A stretch of DNA of 17,432 bases from Pseudonocardiales bacterium (GCA_030840415.1 JAVEEO010000263.1:1-17432), one strand, 5' to 3'. Shown: positions 7,231-15,285, counted from the first letter of the stretch. Program-made: numbers and translations. The notes: generated from the sequence alone by a model not told the origin.

Positions 7231-8319
7231 TCAGGCCGGTTGCATCCGGTGCAGGCCGGCCGCCGAACCCTTGCGCTTGAGGCGCATCACGAACGCCAGC
7301 ACGGTCGCGACCCCCTGGTAGAGGTCGGCCGGAATCTCCTGCCCGATCTCGCAGGTCTGGTACAGCGTGCGGGCCAGCGCGATGTCGGCCACCATCGGCA
7401 CCCGGCTGCGGTCGGCCAGCTCGCGGATCCGGGCCGCGACATGGTCCCCGCCCTTGGCCACCACCCGCGGAGCGCCGCGGGCCGGGTCGTAGCGCAGCGC
7501 CACCGCCACGTGCGTCGGGTTGACCACCACCACGTCGGCGGTCGGGACGTCGGCCATCATCCGGTTCCTGCTGATCGCCAGCGCCCGGGACCGCATCGCG
7601 CCGCGCAGCAACGGGTCGCCGTCGCTGCTGCGCATCTCCTCCTTCACCTCCTGCTTGGTCATCTTCAGCTGCTTGTTGTTGCGCCGACGCACCACCGCGA
7701 TGTCGACGAAGGCCAGCAGCAGGCCGGCGCCGGCGCCGAGCCGGACCAGCCGCAGCGCCGCGTCGATGGTGGTGTCCAGCACCGAGGCCAGCGGCAGCGA
7801 GCCCGAAGCCATCAGGGTCGGCACCAGTTCGCGCACCGAGTAGTAGGTGACCGCCGACAGCACCGCCAGCTTGCCGAGTGACTTGAGCAGCTGCCAGACG
7901 CCCTGCGGCCCGAACATCCGCTTGAACCCGCTGAGCGGGTTGAGCCGCGACATCTTCGGAGCCAGCAGTTTCGGCGCCACCCAGATACCGCCCTGCACCG
8001 CGGCCGAGGCCACCGAGGTGGCCAGCACCAGCAACGCCAGCGGCGCGGTGGCCAGCACCGCCGAGATCAGCGCGGCACGGGTCAGCGCCAGCGCCCGGCC
8101 GGTGTCCGGGTCGGAGATGATCGATCCGATCTGGACGAAGGTGGTCCGGGCGTCGTCCATCAACGCGCGTCCCACCCCGGGGATCACGAAGCTGGCCGCC
8201 AGCACGCTCAGCCAGGAGCCGACCTCCGGGGTGTGGCCGATCTGGCCGTCCCGGCGGGCCTTCTTGAGCTTGCGTGGAGTGGCCTTCTCGGTCTTCTCCC
8301 CCGCCGGCTTGCCCGACAT
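7231..8319 (-). CDS. flhB: Flagellar export switch protein FlhB
   Basis: FlhB is the export-gate component that switches secretion from rod/hook to filament substrates after cutting itself. The 362-residue length is typical. It begins MSGKPAGEKTEKATPRKLKK, the standard FlhB opening. Four membrane segments follow, then the charged linker (QLKMTKQEVKEEMRSSDGD) and the autocleavage motif NPTH within DVVVVNPTHVAVALRY. The ATG at 8319 overlaps the fliR stop as TGATG, so the two are translationally coupled. It is the last gene of the fliM-flhB run and is convergent with the DUF4157 locus. No terminator hairpin is apparent in the 27-base gap. In most clusters flhA would come next; here it is displaced by about 2.5 kb. 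Confidence 0.97.
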   Translation of the reverse strand: MSGKPAGEKTEKATPRKLKKARRDGQIGHTPEVGSWLSVLAASFVIPGVGRALMDDARTTFVQIGSIISDPDTGRALALTRAALISAVLATAPLALLVLATSVASAAVQGGIWVAPKLLAPKMSRLNPLSGFKRMFGPQGVWQLLKSLGKLAVLSAVTYYSVRELVPTLMASGSLPLASVLDTTIDAALRLVRLGAGAGLLLAFVDIAVVRRRNNKQLKMTKQEVKEEMRSSDGDPLLRGAMRSRALAISRNRMMADVPTADVVVVNPTHVAVALRYDPARGAPRVVAKGGDHVAARIRELADRSRVPMVADIALARTLYQTCEIGQEIPADLYQGVATVLAFVMRLKRKGSAAGLHRMQPA

Positions 8320-9086
8320 CAGCCGGCCGTGCCGATCCGCATCATCAGCGTCGCCGCCGTGCTGCCCAGTTCGGTGACGATCCGCGGCATGGTGGAGAAA
8401 CCGAGCCCGACCAGCCCGAGGGTCAGCATGATCTTGAGGGGGAAGCTGACCTGGAAGACGTTGAGCTGCGGCGAGATCCGGCTGAGCAGGCCGAGTGCGA
8501 CATCGGCCAGGAAGAGCACCGCGATCAGCGGCGCGGCGATCTGCAGGGCGGCCACGAACATCGCGGTCAGGCCGTGCACCAGTTCGGTGTCCAGGTGCGC
8601 CAGCGACATCGAGCCGTCCAGGGGCAGCGAGCTGAACGTCCGCAGGAAGCCCTGCAGGATCACCAGGTGCGCGTTGGTGGCGAAGATCAGGGTGGTTGCC
8701 AGCAGGCCGTAGAACTTGCCGAAGACCGACGTCGTCGAGGCCGACAGCGGATCGTAGGCGAAGGCGAGGGAGAACCCGCCGGTGAGGTCGATCAGGGCAC
8801 CGGCCGCCTCCACCGCGGTGAACAGCAACCGGGTCAGGAAGCCCAGCGACGCCCCGATCAGCAGTTGCTCGACGGCGCTGGTCACCAGCGGGCCGAGTTC
8901 GGCGGCCGGTGCGTGGGCGCGAGCGGTGTTCGAGACCGCCAGCGCCAGGCCGACGGCAAGCATCACCCGCACGGTCCGGGGCACCCCGCCGGTCGCGAAC
9001 GGCGGCGCCACCGCGAGCCACGCGGTGATCCGGATCGAGGCGAGCAGCACGGTCACGATGCTCGCGGTGCCCAGCTCGACGGTCAT
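8319..9086 (-). CDS. fliR: Flagellar export protein FliR
   Basis: FliR, with FliP and FliQ, forms the core channel of the flagellar type III export gate in the inner membrane. The 255-residue protein is almost entirely hydrophobic with several membrane helices. It contains the family's Gly-rich and polar stretch LTGGFSLAFAYDPLSASTT in its middle, and SFPLKIMLTLGLVGL near the C-terminus. The ATG at 9086 lies seven bases beyond the fliQ stop. The stop overlaps the flhB start by one base. Order and spacing fit the conserved fliP-fliQ-fliR-flhB block. Confidence 0.95.
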   Translation of the reverse strand: MTVELGTASIVTVLLASIRITAWLAVAPPFATGGVPRTVRVMLAVGLALAVSNTARAHAPAAELGPLVTSAVEQLLIGASLGFLTRLLFTAVEAAGALIDLTGGFSLAFAYDPLSASTTSVFGKFYGLLATTLIFATNAHLVILQGFLRTFSSLPLDGSMSLAHLDTELVHGLTAMFVAALQIAAPLIAVLFLADVALGLLSRISPQLNVFQVSFPLKIMLTLGLVGLGFSTMPRIVTELGSTAATLMMRIGTAG

Positions 9087-9093
9087 GCCCGGC

Positions 9094-9363
9094 TCAGCTG
9101 ATCAGGCTGGGGATCTGGCTGAACAGCTGCTCGGTGAAGGTCACCATCGAGTGCATCATCCAGCTGCCCGACAGCAGCAGCGCGATCCCCACCGCGATCG
9201 CCTTGGGCACGAAGGACAGCGTGAACTCCTGGATCTGGGTGGCCGACTGGAACAGCGAGATCCCGAAGCCGACCAGCAGCGCGGTCAGCAGCGTCGGCGC
9301 GGCCAACTCGAAAGCGATCAGCATCGCCTGCAGGCCGAGATGCACGATCGCGGTGTCGGTCAC
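9094..9363 (-). CDS. fliQ: Flagellar export protein FliQ
   Basis: FliQ is a small two-helix subunit of the FliPQR export channel. The 89-residue length is exactly that of the family, with hydrophobic helices at about 13-38 and 52-75. The central motif GFGISLFQSATQIQEFTLSF and the following FVPKAIAV are characteristic. The start is GTG 9363, supported by an AGAGGAGA ribosome binding site five bases upstream. A 74-base gap separates it from fliP, the largest spacing within the otherwise tightly packed fliM-flhB run. That gap holds no recognisable gene or promoter. Confidence 0.96.
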   Translation of the reverse strand: MTDTAIVHLGLQAMLIAFELAAPTLLTALLVGFGISLFQSATQIQEFTLSFVPKAIAVGIALLLSGSWMMHSMVTFTEQLFSQIPSLIS

Positions 9364-9437
9364 GCGGATCTCCTCTGCCAGGGTGGTCGGGTTCGCATGT
9401 TCGGGGTGGTAGCTGGTGGTAGCCGCAACCGGCGGCG

Positions 9438-10316
9438 CTAAGTGGAATAGCTGGTGACCAGGGCGTTGATGATCAGCCCCCAGCCGTCCACCAGCACGAA
9501 CAGCAGCAGCTTGAAGGGCAACGAGACCGAGACCGGCGGCAGCATCATCATGCCCAGCGACATCAGCGAGGACGAGACGACCATGTCGATGATCAGGAAC
9601 GGGATGTAGACCACGAAGCCGATGATCATCGCCGAGCGGAGCTCGGACAGCACGAACGCCGGGATCAGCGTGGTGAGTTCCAGCTTGTCCGGCGTCGGCG
9701 GGTTCGGCAGGTGGCCGGCCCGCAGCATCAGCGCGATCTCCTCCGAGCGGGTGTGGGCCAGCATGAACTCCCGGATCGGGGCGATGCCGTCGCGGAAGGC
9801 CGCCGCCTGGCTCTTGGTGTTGTGCAGGTAGGGCTGCACGCCCTGGGAGTTCACCTTCTTCACCACCGGGCTCATGATGAACAGGCTGAGGAACAGCGAC
9901 AGCCCGGCCAGCACCTGGTTCGGCGGAACCCCGTTCAGCCCCAGCGCGTTGCGGGTCAGGCCCAGCACCACGAAGATCTTGGTGAAGCTGGTCATCAGCA
10001 GCAGGATCGACGGCGCGACCGACAGCAGGGTGAGCAGCAGCAGGATGCTGACCGAGGTGCTCGGCTTGGGATTGATGTCGAGGTTGACGGTGCCCGACGG
10101 CGCCTTCGGGCCAGCCGGTGCGCTCGGCCCGGCCGGCGCCAGCTTCGGCACCAGCAGCGGCAAGCTGGCGGTGGCCGGCAGCGCCAGGGTGCTGGTGCCC
10201 GAGTGTTGGACGACTCCGGCCGGCAACGGCGCCGCACCGGCCGCGCCCGCACCGGACAGCAGCCCGCCACCGAGCAGGCCGGCAGCCAATGCCAGCAGTA
10301 CCAGCAGTTTCCTCAT
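9438..10316 (-). CDS. fliP: Flagellar export protein FliP
   Basis: FliP is the main subunit of the FliPQR export channel. The 292-residue protein begins with a cleavable-type signal peptide (MRKLLVLLALAAGLLGGG, with small residues to about 29), as FliP usually does. A Pro/Ala-rich spacer to about 75 follows. The conserved body then includes MTSFTKIFVVLGLTRNALG, the motif LNGVPPNQVLAGLSLFLSLF, TLIPAFVLSELRSA and the C-terminal LPFKLLLFVLVDGW. It starts at ATG 10316, overlapping the fliO stop by four bases (ATGA), so translation is coupled. Confidence 0.97.
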   Translation of the reverse strand: MRKLLVLLALAAGLLGGGLLSGAGAAGAAPLPAGVVQHSGTSTLALPATASLPLLVPKLAPAGPSAPAGPKAPSGTVNLDINPKPSTSVSILLLLTLLSVAPSILLLMTSFTKIFVVLGLTRNALGLNGVPPNQVLAGLSLFLSLFIMSPVVKKVNSQGVQPYLHNTKSQAAAFRDGIAPIREFMLAHTRSEEIALMLRAGHLPNPPTPDKLELTTLIPAFVLSELRSAMIIGFVVYIPFLIIDMVVSSSLMSLGMMMLPPVSVSLPFKLLLFVLVDGWGLIINALVTSYST

Positions 10317-10792
10317 CGGCGGACCGTCAGCTCACGGGCGGCACCGACCAGCTGACGCCAGGTCTTGGCCGACAGCACCGATCCGTCCAGGGCGGCCGGC
10401 CGCGACCGGCCGGCGGTCCCCGCTGCATGGCTCGGGGCCGGTTCGGACGGGCCGTCCGCCTCGGTTGCGCCGGCCGGCAGCGGGCGGCTGCGATTCCAGC
10501 TCCGGCCGGTACCGGCCTCGATCGTCAGTGCCTCCTCGACCGCGGCCAGCTCGGTCTCGGTGATCAGCTGGACGCCCTGCTCGGTGACGCCGAGCACCAG
10601 GGCCCGGTCCATCACCCGCAGCACGGTGACCGAGGAGGTCCGGCTGAGCTGCTGCCGGGCCAGCACCGCCATCACCCGCTCGGACTTGCCGACGCCCATC
10701 GGTTTGCGGGCCCAGCGGGCCAACAGCCACATCACGCCCAGGACGAAGACCAGGGCCAGCAGCATCCGGCCGATGACGGCGACGGTGTTCAC
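10313..10792 (-). CDS. fliO: FliO-family flagellar biosynthetic protein
   Basis: FliO helps assemble and stabilise the FliP ring. This 159-residue protein has a single N-terminal membrane segment (about 5-25) followed by a small basic cytoplasmic domain. That domain has the FliO pattern: ERVMAVLARQQLSRTSSVTV, then VMDRALVLGVTEQGVQLITE. The C-terminal 60 residues are a low-complexity Pro/Ala/Arg tail. The GTG at 10792 overlaps the fliN stop as GTGA, and its own stop overlaps the fliP start as ATGA. Sequence conservation in this family is weak, so the position between fliN and fliP carries much of the call. Confidence 0.88.
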   Translation of the reverse strand: MNTVAVIGRMLLALVFVLGVMWLLARWARKPMGVGKSERVMAVLARQQLSRTSSVTVLRVMDRALVLGVTEQGVQLITETELAAVEEALTIEAGTGRSWNRSRPLPAGATEADGPSEPAPSHAAGTAGRSRPAALDGSVLSAKTWRQLVGAARELTVRR

Positions 10793-11586
10793 GAGTGCGG
10801 GGGCACCGTCTCGTCGGCGATGATCTCGGTGATCCGCAGCGCGAAGTTCTCGTCGATCACCACGACCTCGCCGCGCGCGATCAGATGGCCGTTGACCAGC
10901 AGGTCCGCGGGCGCGCCGGCGGCCCGGTCCAGTTCGACCACCGCACCCTCGTTGAGGGCGAGCAGCTCGCTGATCGTCATCCGGGTGCTGCCGATCTGCG
11001 CGGTGACGTCCATATTGACGTCACGCAACAGGTCCAGGCCGTTGCGGATCGCGGTCCGCGGAGCAGCGACTGTGCTGTTCGTGCCGTTCGCGCCCGCACC
11101 GCGCAGCTCGTCCGGGCTCGGGTAGTGCGGGGCCTGCGCGGTGGTGGCTACCGGCTCGGTGGCGAGCACGATGCCCACCAGCGCGCGCGGCACTCCCTGG
11201 TGCAGCAACGGAACCACCCAGGCCCCCGGCTTGCCGAGCAGGGCCGCGAGCGCGGTCGCCGGCTCCAGCGCCTGGCCGGGGCCGGTCTGCACGGTGCCGG
11301 CGGCGCCGGCCGCGGCGGCCAGGGCCGGCGCGAGCGCGGCCGAGACGTCCAGTGCTCCCAGCGGGGAGTTCTGCAGCGCGTCGGTCAGGGCCCGTTCCAC
11401 CGCGATCAGCACCTCGCCGCTGCGGCCGCCGGTGAACCGGGCGGTCACCGCGGCGCCGTCGAAGGCGAACTGGCTGAGGTCGCTGCTGGGTTCGCCGGGC
11501 TCCAGCGGGTCCGAGATCGGCAGGTTGGCCAGGGCGGCCAGCGCCGCGGCGCGGGCCAGCTCACTGGTGGACACGGTCTGGGTCAC
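10789..11586 (-). CDS. fliN: Flagellar motor switch protein FliN with long N-terminal region
   Basis: FliN forms the lower part of the C-ring that sets rotation direction and docks export cargo. The C-terminal 75 residues are a clear SpoA/FliN domain (LLRDVNMDVTAQIGSTRMTI, then VVELDRAAGAPADLLVNG and ARGEVVVIDENFALRITEII). The protein is 265 residues, about twice the length of enterobacterial FliN. The first 150 residues resemble a CheC-like or surface-presentation region as in FliY-type proteins, though CheC phosphatase motifs were not clearly found. An Ala/Thr-rich linker at about 150-180 joins the halves. Its ATG at 11586 overlaps the fliM stop by four bases, consistent with coupled C-ring synthesis. 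Confidence 0.93.
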   Translation of the reverse strand: MTQTVSTSELARAAALAALANLPISDPLEPGEPSSDLSQFAFDGAAVTARFTGGRSGEVLIAVERALTDALQNSPLGALDVSAALAPALAAAAGAAGTVQTGPGQALEPATALAALLGKPGAWVVPLLHQGVPRALVGIVLATEPVATTAQAPHYPSPDELRGAGANGTNSTVAAPRTAIRNGLDLLRDVNMDVTAQIGSTRMTISELLALNEGAVVELDRAAGAPADLLVNGHLIARGEVVVIDENFALRITEIIADETVPPHS

Positions 11587-12539
11587 GGGTTTCTCCTGTC
11601 ATTGCCGACGACCAGGCCGGCAAGCCGGCTGCCCTGCCGTCCGGCGAGTGCGTGGGCGAAGGTGATGCCACCGGACTGCACCACCAGCGGGGTGGTGACC
11701 CGGTGCTGGAGGTTGATCACGTCACCGGGCTCGAGCCGGACGATCTGGTTCGGGGTCAGCTGTACCGGGGTGAAGCTGAGCGAGACCTCGACGGGCACGT
11801 TGCCGAGCGCGGCGCGGACCTGCTGGGCGGCCAGCCGCTCGGCCTGCTGCTCGGCAGCGGTCTGGGCCCGGCCCTCCTTGCCTACCTGCAACCTGGGCAG
11901 CAGCGAGGCGAACGGGACGCACAGCGTCGAGACGCAGACCTGGTTGCCGACCCGCATCTGGAACGACCCGACGATGACGCCGTCGGAGGCACCGGCCGCC
12001 TGCACGAACTGGGGGTTGAACTCGATGCTGCGCAGCACCGGGTCCAGGCCGATGGTGGGTTCGACGGCGTAGCGCAGCACCGAGAGCATCTGCTCGATCA
12101 GGTTGCGCAGCAGGCCGCTCTCCAGGTCGGTGAGCTGCCGGGTCGGCTGCTCACCGCCCGGGCCGCCGAGCAGGTAGTCCACGCACGCCAGGGCGGTGGG
12201 CACCGAGAACTCGAACAGCGCGGTGCCCGGCAGCGGCCCCATGTCCAGCACCGACAGGATGGTGGTGGGCGCGAGGGTGGCGATGTACTCCTCGTAGCTC
12301 TGGTGCTCGATCGCCACCAGGTTGACCTGGCAGAGCTGGCGCAGGCCACTGGTGAGCAGCGTGGTCACTCGCCGGGCGTAGGTCTCGTAGCACATCTGCA
12401 GGGCACGGACGTGATCGCGCGACAGCTTGGTCGGACGGCGGAAGTCGTACGGCGTCGGCCCGGCCTCGTCCCGGCCTTCGACGGGTCGTCGAACCAGACT
12501 GCGAACCGGGGCGAGATGCCCCGAAGCTGACGTTGCCAC
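11583..12539 (-). CDS. fliM: Flagellar motor switch protein FliM
   Basis: FliM forms the middle of the C-ring and links FliG to FliN. The 318-residue protein contains the FliM core: YDFRRPTKLSRDHVRALQ near residue 31, DMGPLPGTALFEFS, DYLLGGPGGE, and TDLESGLLRNLIEQML. A C-terminal SpoA domain holds VEVSLSFTPVQLTPNQIVRL. The N-terminus (MATSASGHLAPVRS) lacks the EIDALL-type segment that binds phosphorylated CheY in well-studied species. The first in-frame start is GTG 12539, with no ribosome binding site. A sigma-28-type promoter ends only 10 bases upstream, so the message is probably leaderless. The stop overlaps fliN. Confidence 0.95.
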   Translation of the reverse strand: MATSASGHLAPVRSLVRRPVEGRDEAGPTPYDFRRPTKLSRDHVRALQMCYETYARRVTTLLTSGLRQLCQVNLVAIEHQSYEEYIATLAPTTILSVLDMGPLPGTALFEFSVPTALACVDYLLGGPGGEQPTRQLTDLESGLLRNLIEQMLSVLRYAVEPTIGLDPVLRSIEFNPQFVQAAGASDGVIVGSFQMRVGNQVCVSTLCVPFASLLPRLQVGKEGRAQTAAEQQAERLAAQQVRAALGNVPVEVSLSFTPVQLTPNQIVRLEPGDVINLQHRVTTPLVVQSGGITFAHALAGRQGSRLAGLVVGNDRRNP

Positions 12540-12549
12540 ATGAACAACG

Positions 12550-12575
12550 TTCGGCCGGGCCGGAGCAGACCTGAG
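12550..12575 (-). promoter_or_regulatory. Sigma-28 (FliA-type) promoter for the fliM-flhB operon
   Basis: On the minus strand CTCA (12575-12572), a 16-base spacer and GCCGAA (12555-12550) fit the flagellar sigma-28 pattern seen twice more in this window. Transcription should begin about seven or eight bases further on, at roughly 12543-12541, directly at the GTG of fliM (12539). The promoter would drive fliM, fliN, fliO, fliP, fliQ, fliR and flhB. Confidence 0.75.
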
Positions 12576-12653
12576 AACTCCGGCGCAGCTGGAATCTTCC
12601 CGCGCGGTCGCCGGGAAGCGGGACGGACGGTGCTGGAGGGCTCCAGCGGTGGG

Positions 12654-13175
12654 TTACTGCGTGAAGAACTCCGTGTAGATGACGTCCAGGATCTGCTTGG
12701 GATAGATCTTCTGGAGCTTGCCGAGCAGCTCCTTCTTCGCCTTGGACCGGTTCGCCTCGCCGGTCAACTCCGCCACCGGACGGTCACTGAACTGGTCGAT
12801 CACGGCCTGCGCGGCCTCACTGGTTTCCAACTCCTTCGGAGCCCCTTTCGCGGTCTGCAGGGCGAGCTTGACCCGCAGGTAGTGCCCGTTGGCCAGGTTC
12901 AGCGTCATGTCGGTCATCTCCACCACCGGCCCCGGCACCGGCTTGGCGTCCTTGGCCGACCCGGACGGCGCCAGCACGGTGAACTTGGCGACGACGCCGA
13001 GCAGCAGCACGACCACGGCCAGCACGATGATCTTCTTCTTGGACTTCTTCTTGCCCGGCTGGGCACCCTTGCCCTTGCCGGCGTCGCCCGGGGCCCCCTT
13101 GGCACCGCCCTTGGCGCCCTTGCCGGCCACCTCGCTGGCGATCCGGTCGGGCCGGTCGGTCACGGTCATCGTCAT
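12654..13175 (-). CDS. fliL: Flagellar basal-body protein FliL
   Basis: FliL surrounds the stator units and supports torque and stator engagement. This 173-residue protein has a cytoplasmic N-terminus rich in Gly and Lys (about 18-48), a single membrane segment at 49-68, and an extracytoplasmic domain. That domain holds the FliL pattern MTLNLANGHYLRVKLALQ and ends in YPKQILDVIYTEFFTQ, matching the family's usual C-terminus. The ATG at 13175 has an AGCAGGAG ribosome binding site six bases upstream. It follows motB after a 108-base spacer of degenerate 15-bp repeats and is probably the last gene of the flbD transcript. The fliM promoter lies between it and fliM. Confidence 0.92.
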   Translation of the reverse strand: MTMTVTDRPDRIASEVAGKGAKGGAKGAPGDAGKGKGAQPGKKKSKKKIIVLAVVVLLLGVVAKFTVLAPSGSAKDAKPVPGPVVEMTDMTLNLANGHYLRVKLALQTAKGAPKELETSEAAQAVIDQFSDRPVAELTGEANRSKAKKELLGKLQKIYPKQILDVIYTEFFTQ

Positions 13176-13202
13176 GCGGAACTCCTGCTCTGGGGGAAAA
13201 CG

Positions 13203-13277
13203 GGCGCTGCTGCCGCGACGGGCGCTGCTCGGTTCGGCGCTGCTTGATTCGGCGTTGCTTGGTTCGGCGCCAGCTGG
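13203..13277. repeat. Degenerate 15-bp tandem repeats between motB and fliL
   Basis: TTCGGCGCTGCTTGA (13233-13247), TTCGGCGTTGCTTGG (13248-13262) and TTCGGCGCCAGCTGG (13263-13277) are successive 15-base units. Weaker copies extend left to about 13203. The array fills most of the 108-base gap between the motB stop and the fliL ribosome binding site. No promoter or gene is evident in it. Confidence 0.7.
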
Positions 13278-13283
13278 GTCGAC

Positions 13284-14159
13284 TCAGCCATTGCCGGCGC
13301 TCCTGCCGAGGGCCGGCAGTTGGCTGCGCGCGCCGGCCGGCAGCTGGGACAGCACCACGATGTCGACGCGCCGGTTGCGGGTGATCGAGCGGGGATCGCT
13401 GGCCGGCACCAGCGGCCGCTGGTCGGAGAAGCCGGCCGCGCTCAGCCGGCCGGCCGCGATCGGGCCGTGGGTCACCAGGTAGCGCACCACCGAGGACGCC
13501 CGGGCCGAGGACAGTTCCCAGCCGCTGGGGTACGGAGCGGTGCTGACGTTCTGCTGGTTGGTGTGGCCATCCACCTGGATCTGGTTGCTGATCCGGCGCA
13601 GCGGCGGCAGCACCGCGTCGAGGATGACCGCGCCCTCGTGCTCGAGCACCGCGCTGTTGCCGGAGAACACCAGCTCGTTGGTCACCACGGTGACCACCAG
13701 GCCGCGCTCGTCGATGCTGAACTCGGCATTGCCGTCCAGGCCGTGCCTGTGCAGCGAGGACTTGATGGCGGCTTCGATCTCCTTGAACTCGTCCACCTCG
13801 TGCTGGGCGGCCTGCCGGTCCTGGTCCTCGCTCGGCTTGGCCGCCTGCGGCTGGATCGGCGAGAACACCGGCAGGTTGGGATTGGCCTGCTGGGCGGCCG
13901 ATTCGCCGCCGACGATCCCGCTGCCGCCGCTGAGCACCGAGGGCTGGCCGGCCTTGAACGCCGAGGCGAGGCTGGACTTCAGCTCGGAGAACTTGGAGGT
14001 GTTCACCTGCGAGATGGCGTACAGCACGATGAACAGCACCAGCAGCAGGGTGAGCATGTCGGCGTAGGTGACCATCCACCGCTCGTGGTTCTCGTGCTCC
14101 TCGGCGTGCCCGCCACCCCGGCTGCGCCGCCGGCCGGCGGCCGAGCGTGCGGCGCTCAT
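13284..14159 (-). CDS. motB: Flagellar stator protein MotB
   Basis: MotB anchors the stator to peptidoglycan and carries the proton-binding aspartate. The 291-residue protein has a basic N-terminus, then WMVTYADMLTLLLVLFIVLY, in which Asp34 is the expected proton-binding residue at the start of the only membrane helix. A flexible linker (about 60-130) leads to an OmpA-like peptidoglycan-binding domain with IQVDGHTNQQN and GWELSSARASSVVRYL. It begins at ATG 14159, overlapping the motA stop as TGATG, and is followed by a repeat-filled spacer before fliL. The aspartate and lack of sodium-type features suggest a proton-driven motor, by inference. Confidence 0.96.
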   Translation of the reverse strand: MSAARSAAGRRRSRGGGHAEEHENHERWMVTYADMLTLLLVLFIVLYAISQVNTSKFSELKSSLASAFKAGQPSVLSGGSGIVGGESAAQQANPNLPVFSPIQPQAAKPSEDQDRQAAQHEVDEFKEIEAAIKSSLHRHGLDGNAEFSIDERGLVVTVVTNELVFSGNSAVLEHEGAVILDAVLPPLRRISNQIQVDGHTNQQNVSTAPYPSGWELSSARASSVVRYLVTHGPIAAGRLSAAGFSDQRPLVPASDPRSITRNRRVDIVVLSQLPAGARSQLPALGRSAGNG

Positions 14160-14932
14160 CAGGCGACGTCCCGCTCGGCCGGCCGGCTGGCCGCCGGCAA
14201 CAGGCTGTGCAGCTTCTGCTCGACCAGCCGCGGGTTCGAGCCGGCCTGGATCGCCAGGATGCCCTCGATGATCACTTCCATCTGCTCGCACTCGGACTCG
14301 CTGACCCGCTTGAGGCGGTTGCCCAGCGGCAGCCAGAACACGTTGGCGCTCATCACGCCCCACAGGGTGGCCACGAAGGCGCTGGCGATCTCGGCGCCCA
14401 GCTCGGCCGGCGAGGACAGGTGTCCGAGCACCTTCACCAGTCCCAGCACGGTTCCGATGATGCCGATGGTCGGGGCGTAGCCGCCCATGTCGGCGAACAG
14501 CTTGGCCGCCGCCTTGTCGTTGGCGCGCTTGGTGTCCACCTCGGTGGACAGGATGATGGCGACCTCTTCGGCGTCGGTACCGTCGATGGCCAACTGCAGC
14601 CCGCGGCGCAGGAACTCGTCCTCGACCTCGGCGGCCTCGGACTCCAGGGCCAGCAGGCCCTCCCGGCGGGCCCGGCCGGCCAGCCGCACCAGCACCTCGA
14701 CCGCGTCGTCGGGCTTGGGGGTCTTGGCGGTGAAGGCCCGGACCAGCTGCTTGGGCAGCGAGCTGACATCGCGCATCACCGCACCGGCGACGGCCGCGCC
14801 GATGGTGCCGCCGAAGACCAGGATCATTGGCGGGATCAGGAAGATCGCGCCGATGTTGCCGCCTTCCATGGTTACCGAGCCGACGATCGCGACGATCGCC
14901 AGGACGACCCCGATGATCAGGGAGGGGTCCAT
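14159..14932 (-). CDS. motA: Flagellar stator protein MotA
   Basis: MotA forms the ring of the stator that converts ion flow into torque against FliG. The 257-residue protein has four membrane segments (about 4-21, 27-50, 152-172 and 182-203). A large cytoplasmic loop contains RREGLLALE (89-97), the charged region that touches the rotor. The conserved proline needed for ion-driven movement is present in GGYAPTIGIIGTVLG (Pro154). Its ATG at 14932 overlaps the flbD stop as TGATG, and its stop overlaps the motB start the same way, so flbD, motA and motB form one coupled unit. Confidence 0.97.
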   Translation of the reverse strand: MDPSLIIGVVLAIVAIVGSVTMEGGNIGAIFLIPPMILVFGGTIGAAVAGAVMRDVSSLPKQLVRAFTAKTPKPDDAVEVLVRLAGRARREGLLALESEAAEVEDEFLRRGLQLAIDGTDAEEVAIILSTEVDTKRANDKAAAKLFADMGGYAPTIGIIGTVLGLVKVLGHLSSPAELGAEIASAFVATLWGVMSANVFWLPLGNRLKRVSESECEQMEVIIEGILAIQAGSNPRLVEQKLHSLLPAASRPAERDVA

Positions 14933-15285
14933 CAGGCATCCGTCCTTCGGATCGGCACCACGGGCGGCTGGCCCGGCGAGACGGCGGTCGACAGCACCCG
15001 GATCCGGGGGTGGCCGCCGGAGTGGGCGGGACCGGCGTCGGGGTACAGGTCGGAGGTCATGGCCTCGGCACTGGCGATGATGCGGGCCCGGTAATCACGG
15101 ATCAGCTCGACCAGTTCGTCGAGGGACTCGCAAATGACGTACTTGTTCCCGCCGATCAGGGTCACCACGGTGTCCGGGGTCGCCTCGGCACGCTCGATCA
15201 GGTCGGGGTTCAGGGTGAAAACAGGTCCACCCAACCGGCGCAGCAATATCATCGGATCCATCCAGGTCAACGCCCGAGAACCCAT
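14932..15285 (-). CDS. flbD: FlbD-family flagellar protein
   Basis: FlbD-family proteins are small and widely found next to motA in flagellar clusters; their exact role is poorly known. The core matches the family: ILLRRLGGPVFTLNPDLIER, then ATPDTVVTLIGGNKYVICES and LDELVELIRDYRARI. The predicted product is 117 residues, longer than the usual 70-80 because of a C-terminal tail. I chose ATG 15285, which has a GAGGAGGA ribosome binding site seven bases upstream and lies just after a sigma-28-type promoter. The open frame extends upstream to 15402, but that start would lie ahead of the promoter. An internal ATG at residue 12 would give the classical N-terminus. Confidence 0.88.
   Translation of the reverse strand: MGSRALTWMDPMILLRRLGGPVFTLNPDLIERAEATPDTVVTLIGGNKYVICESLDELVELIRDYRARIIASAEAMTSDLYPDAGPAHSGGHPRIRVLSTAVSPGQPPVVPIRRTDA

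Noticed and set aside
8320..9021. In-frame upstream extension of flhB to 9021
   Set aside because: The extension overlaps fliR in another frame and is Arg-rich. The flhB ATG at 8319 gives the standard N-terminus and a TGATG overlap with fliR.
9364..9437. Promoter in the fliP-fliQ gap
   Set aside because: No CTCA-N16-GCCGA pattern or other convincing promoter was seen. The gap only carries the fliQ ribosome binding site.
14160..14939. In-frame upstream extension of motB to 14939
   Set aside because: It overlaps motA in another frame and reads as low-complexity Arg/Gly. ATG 14159 gives a normal MotB start.
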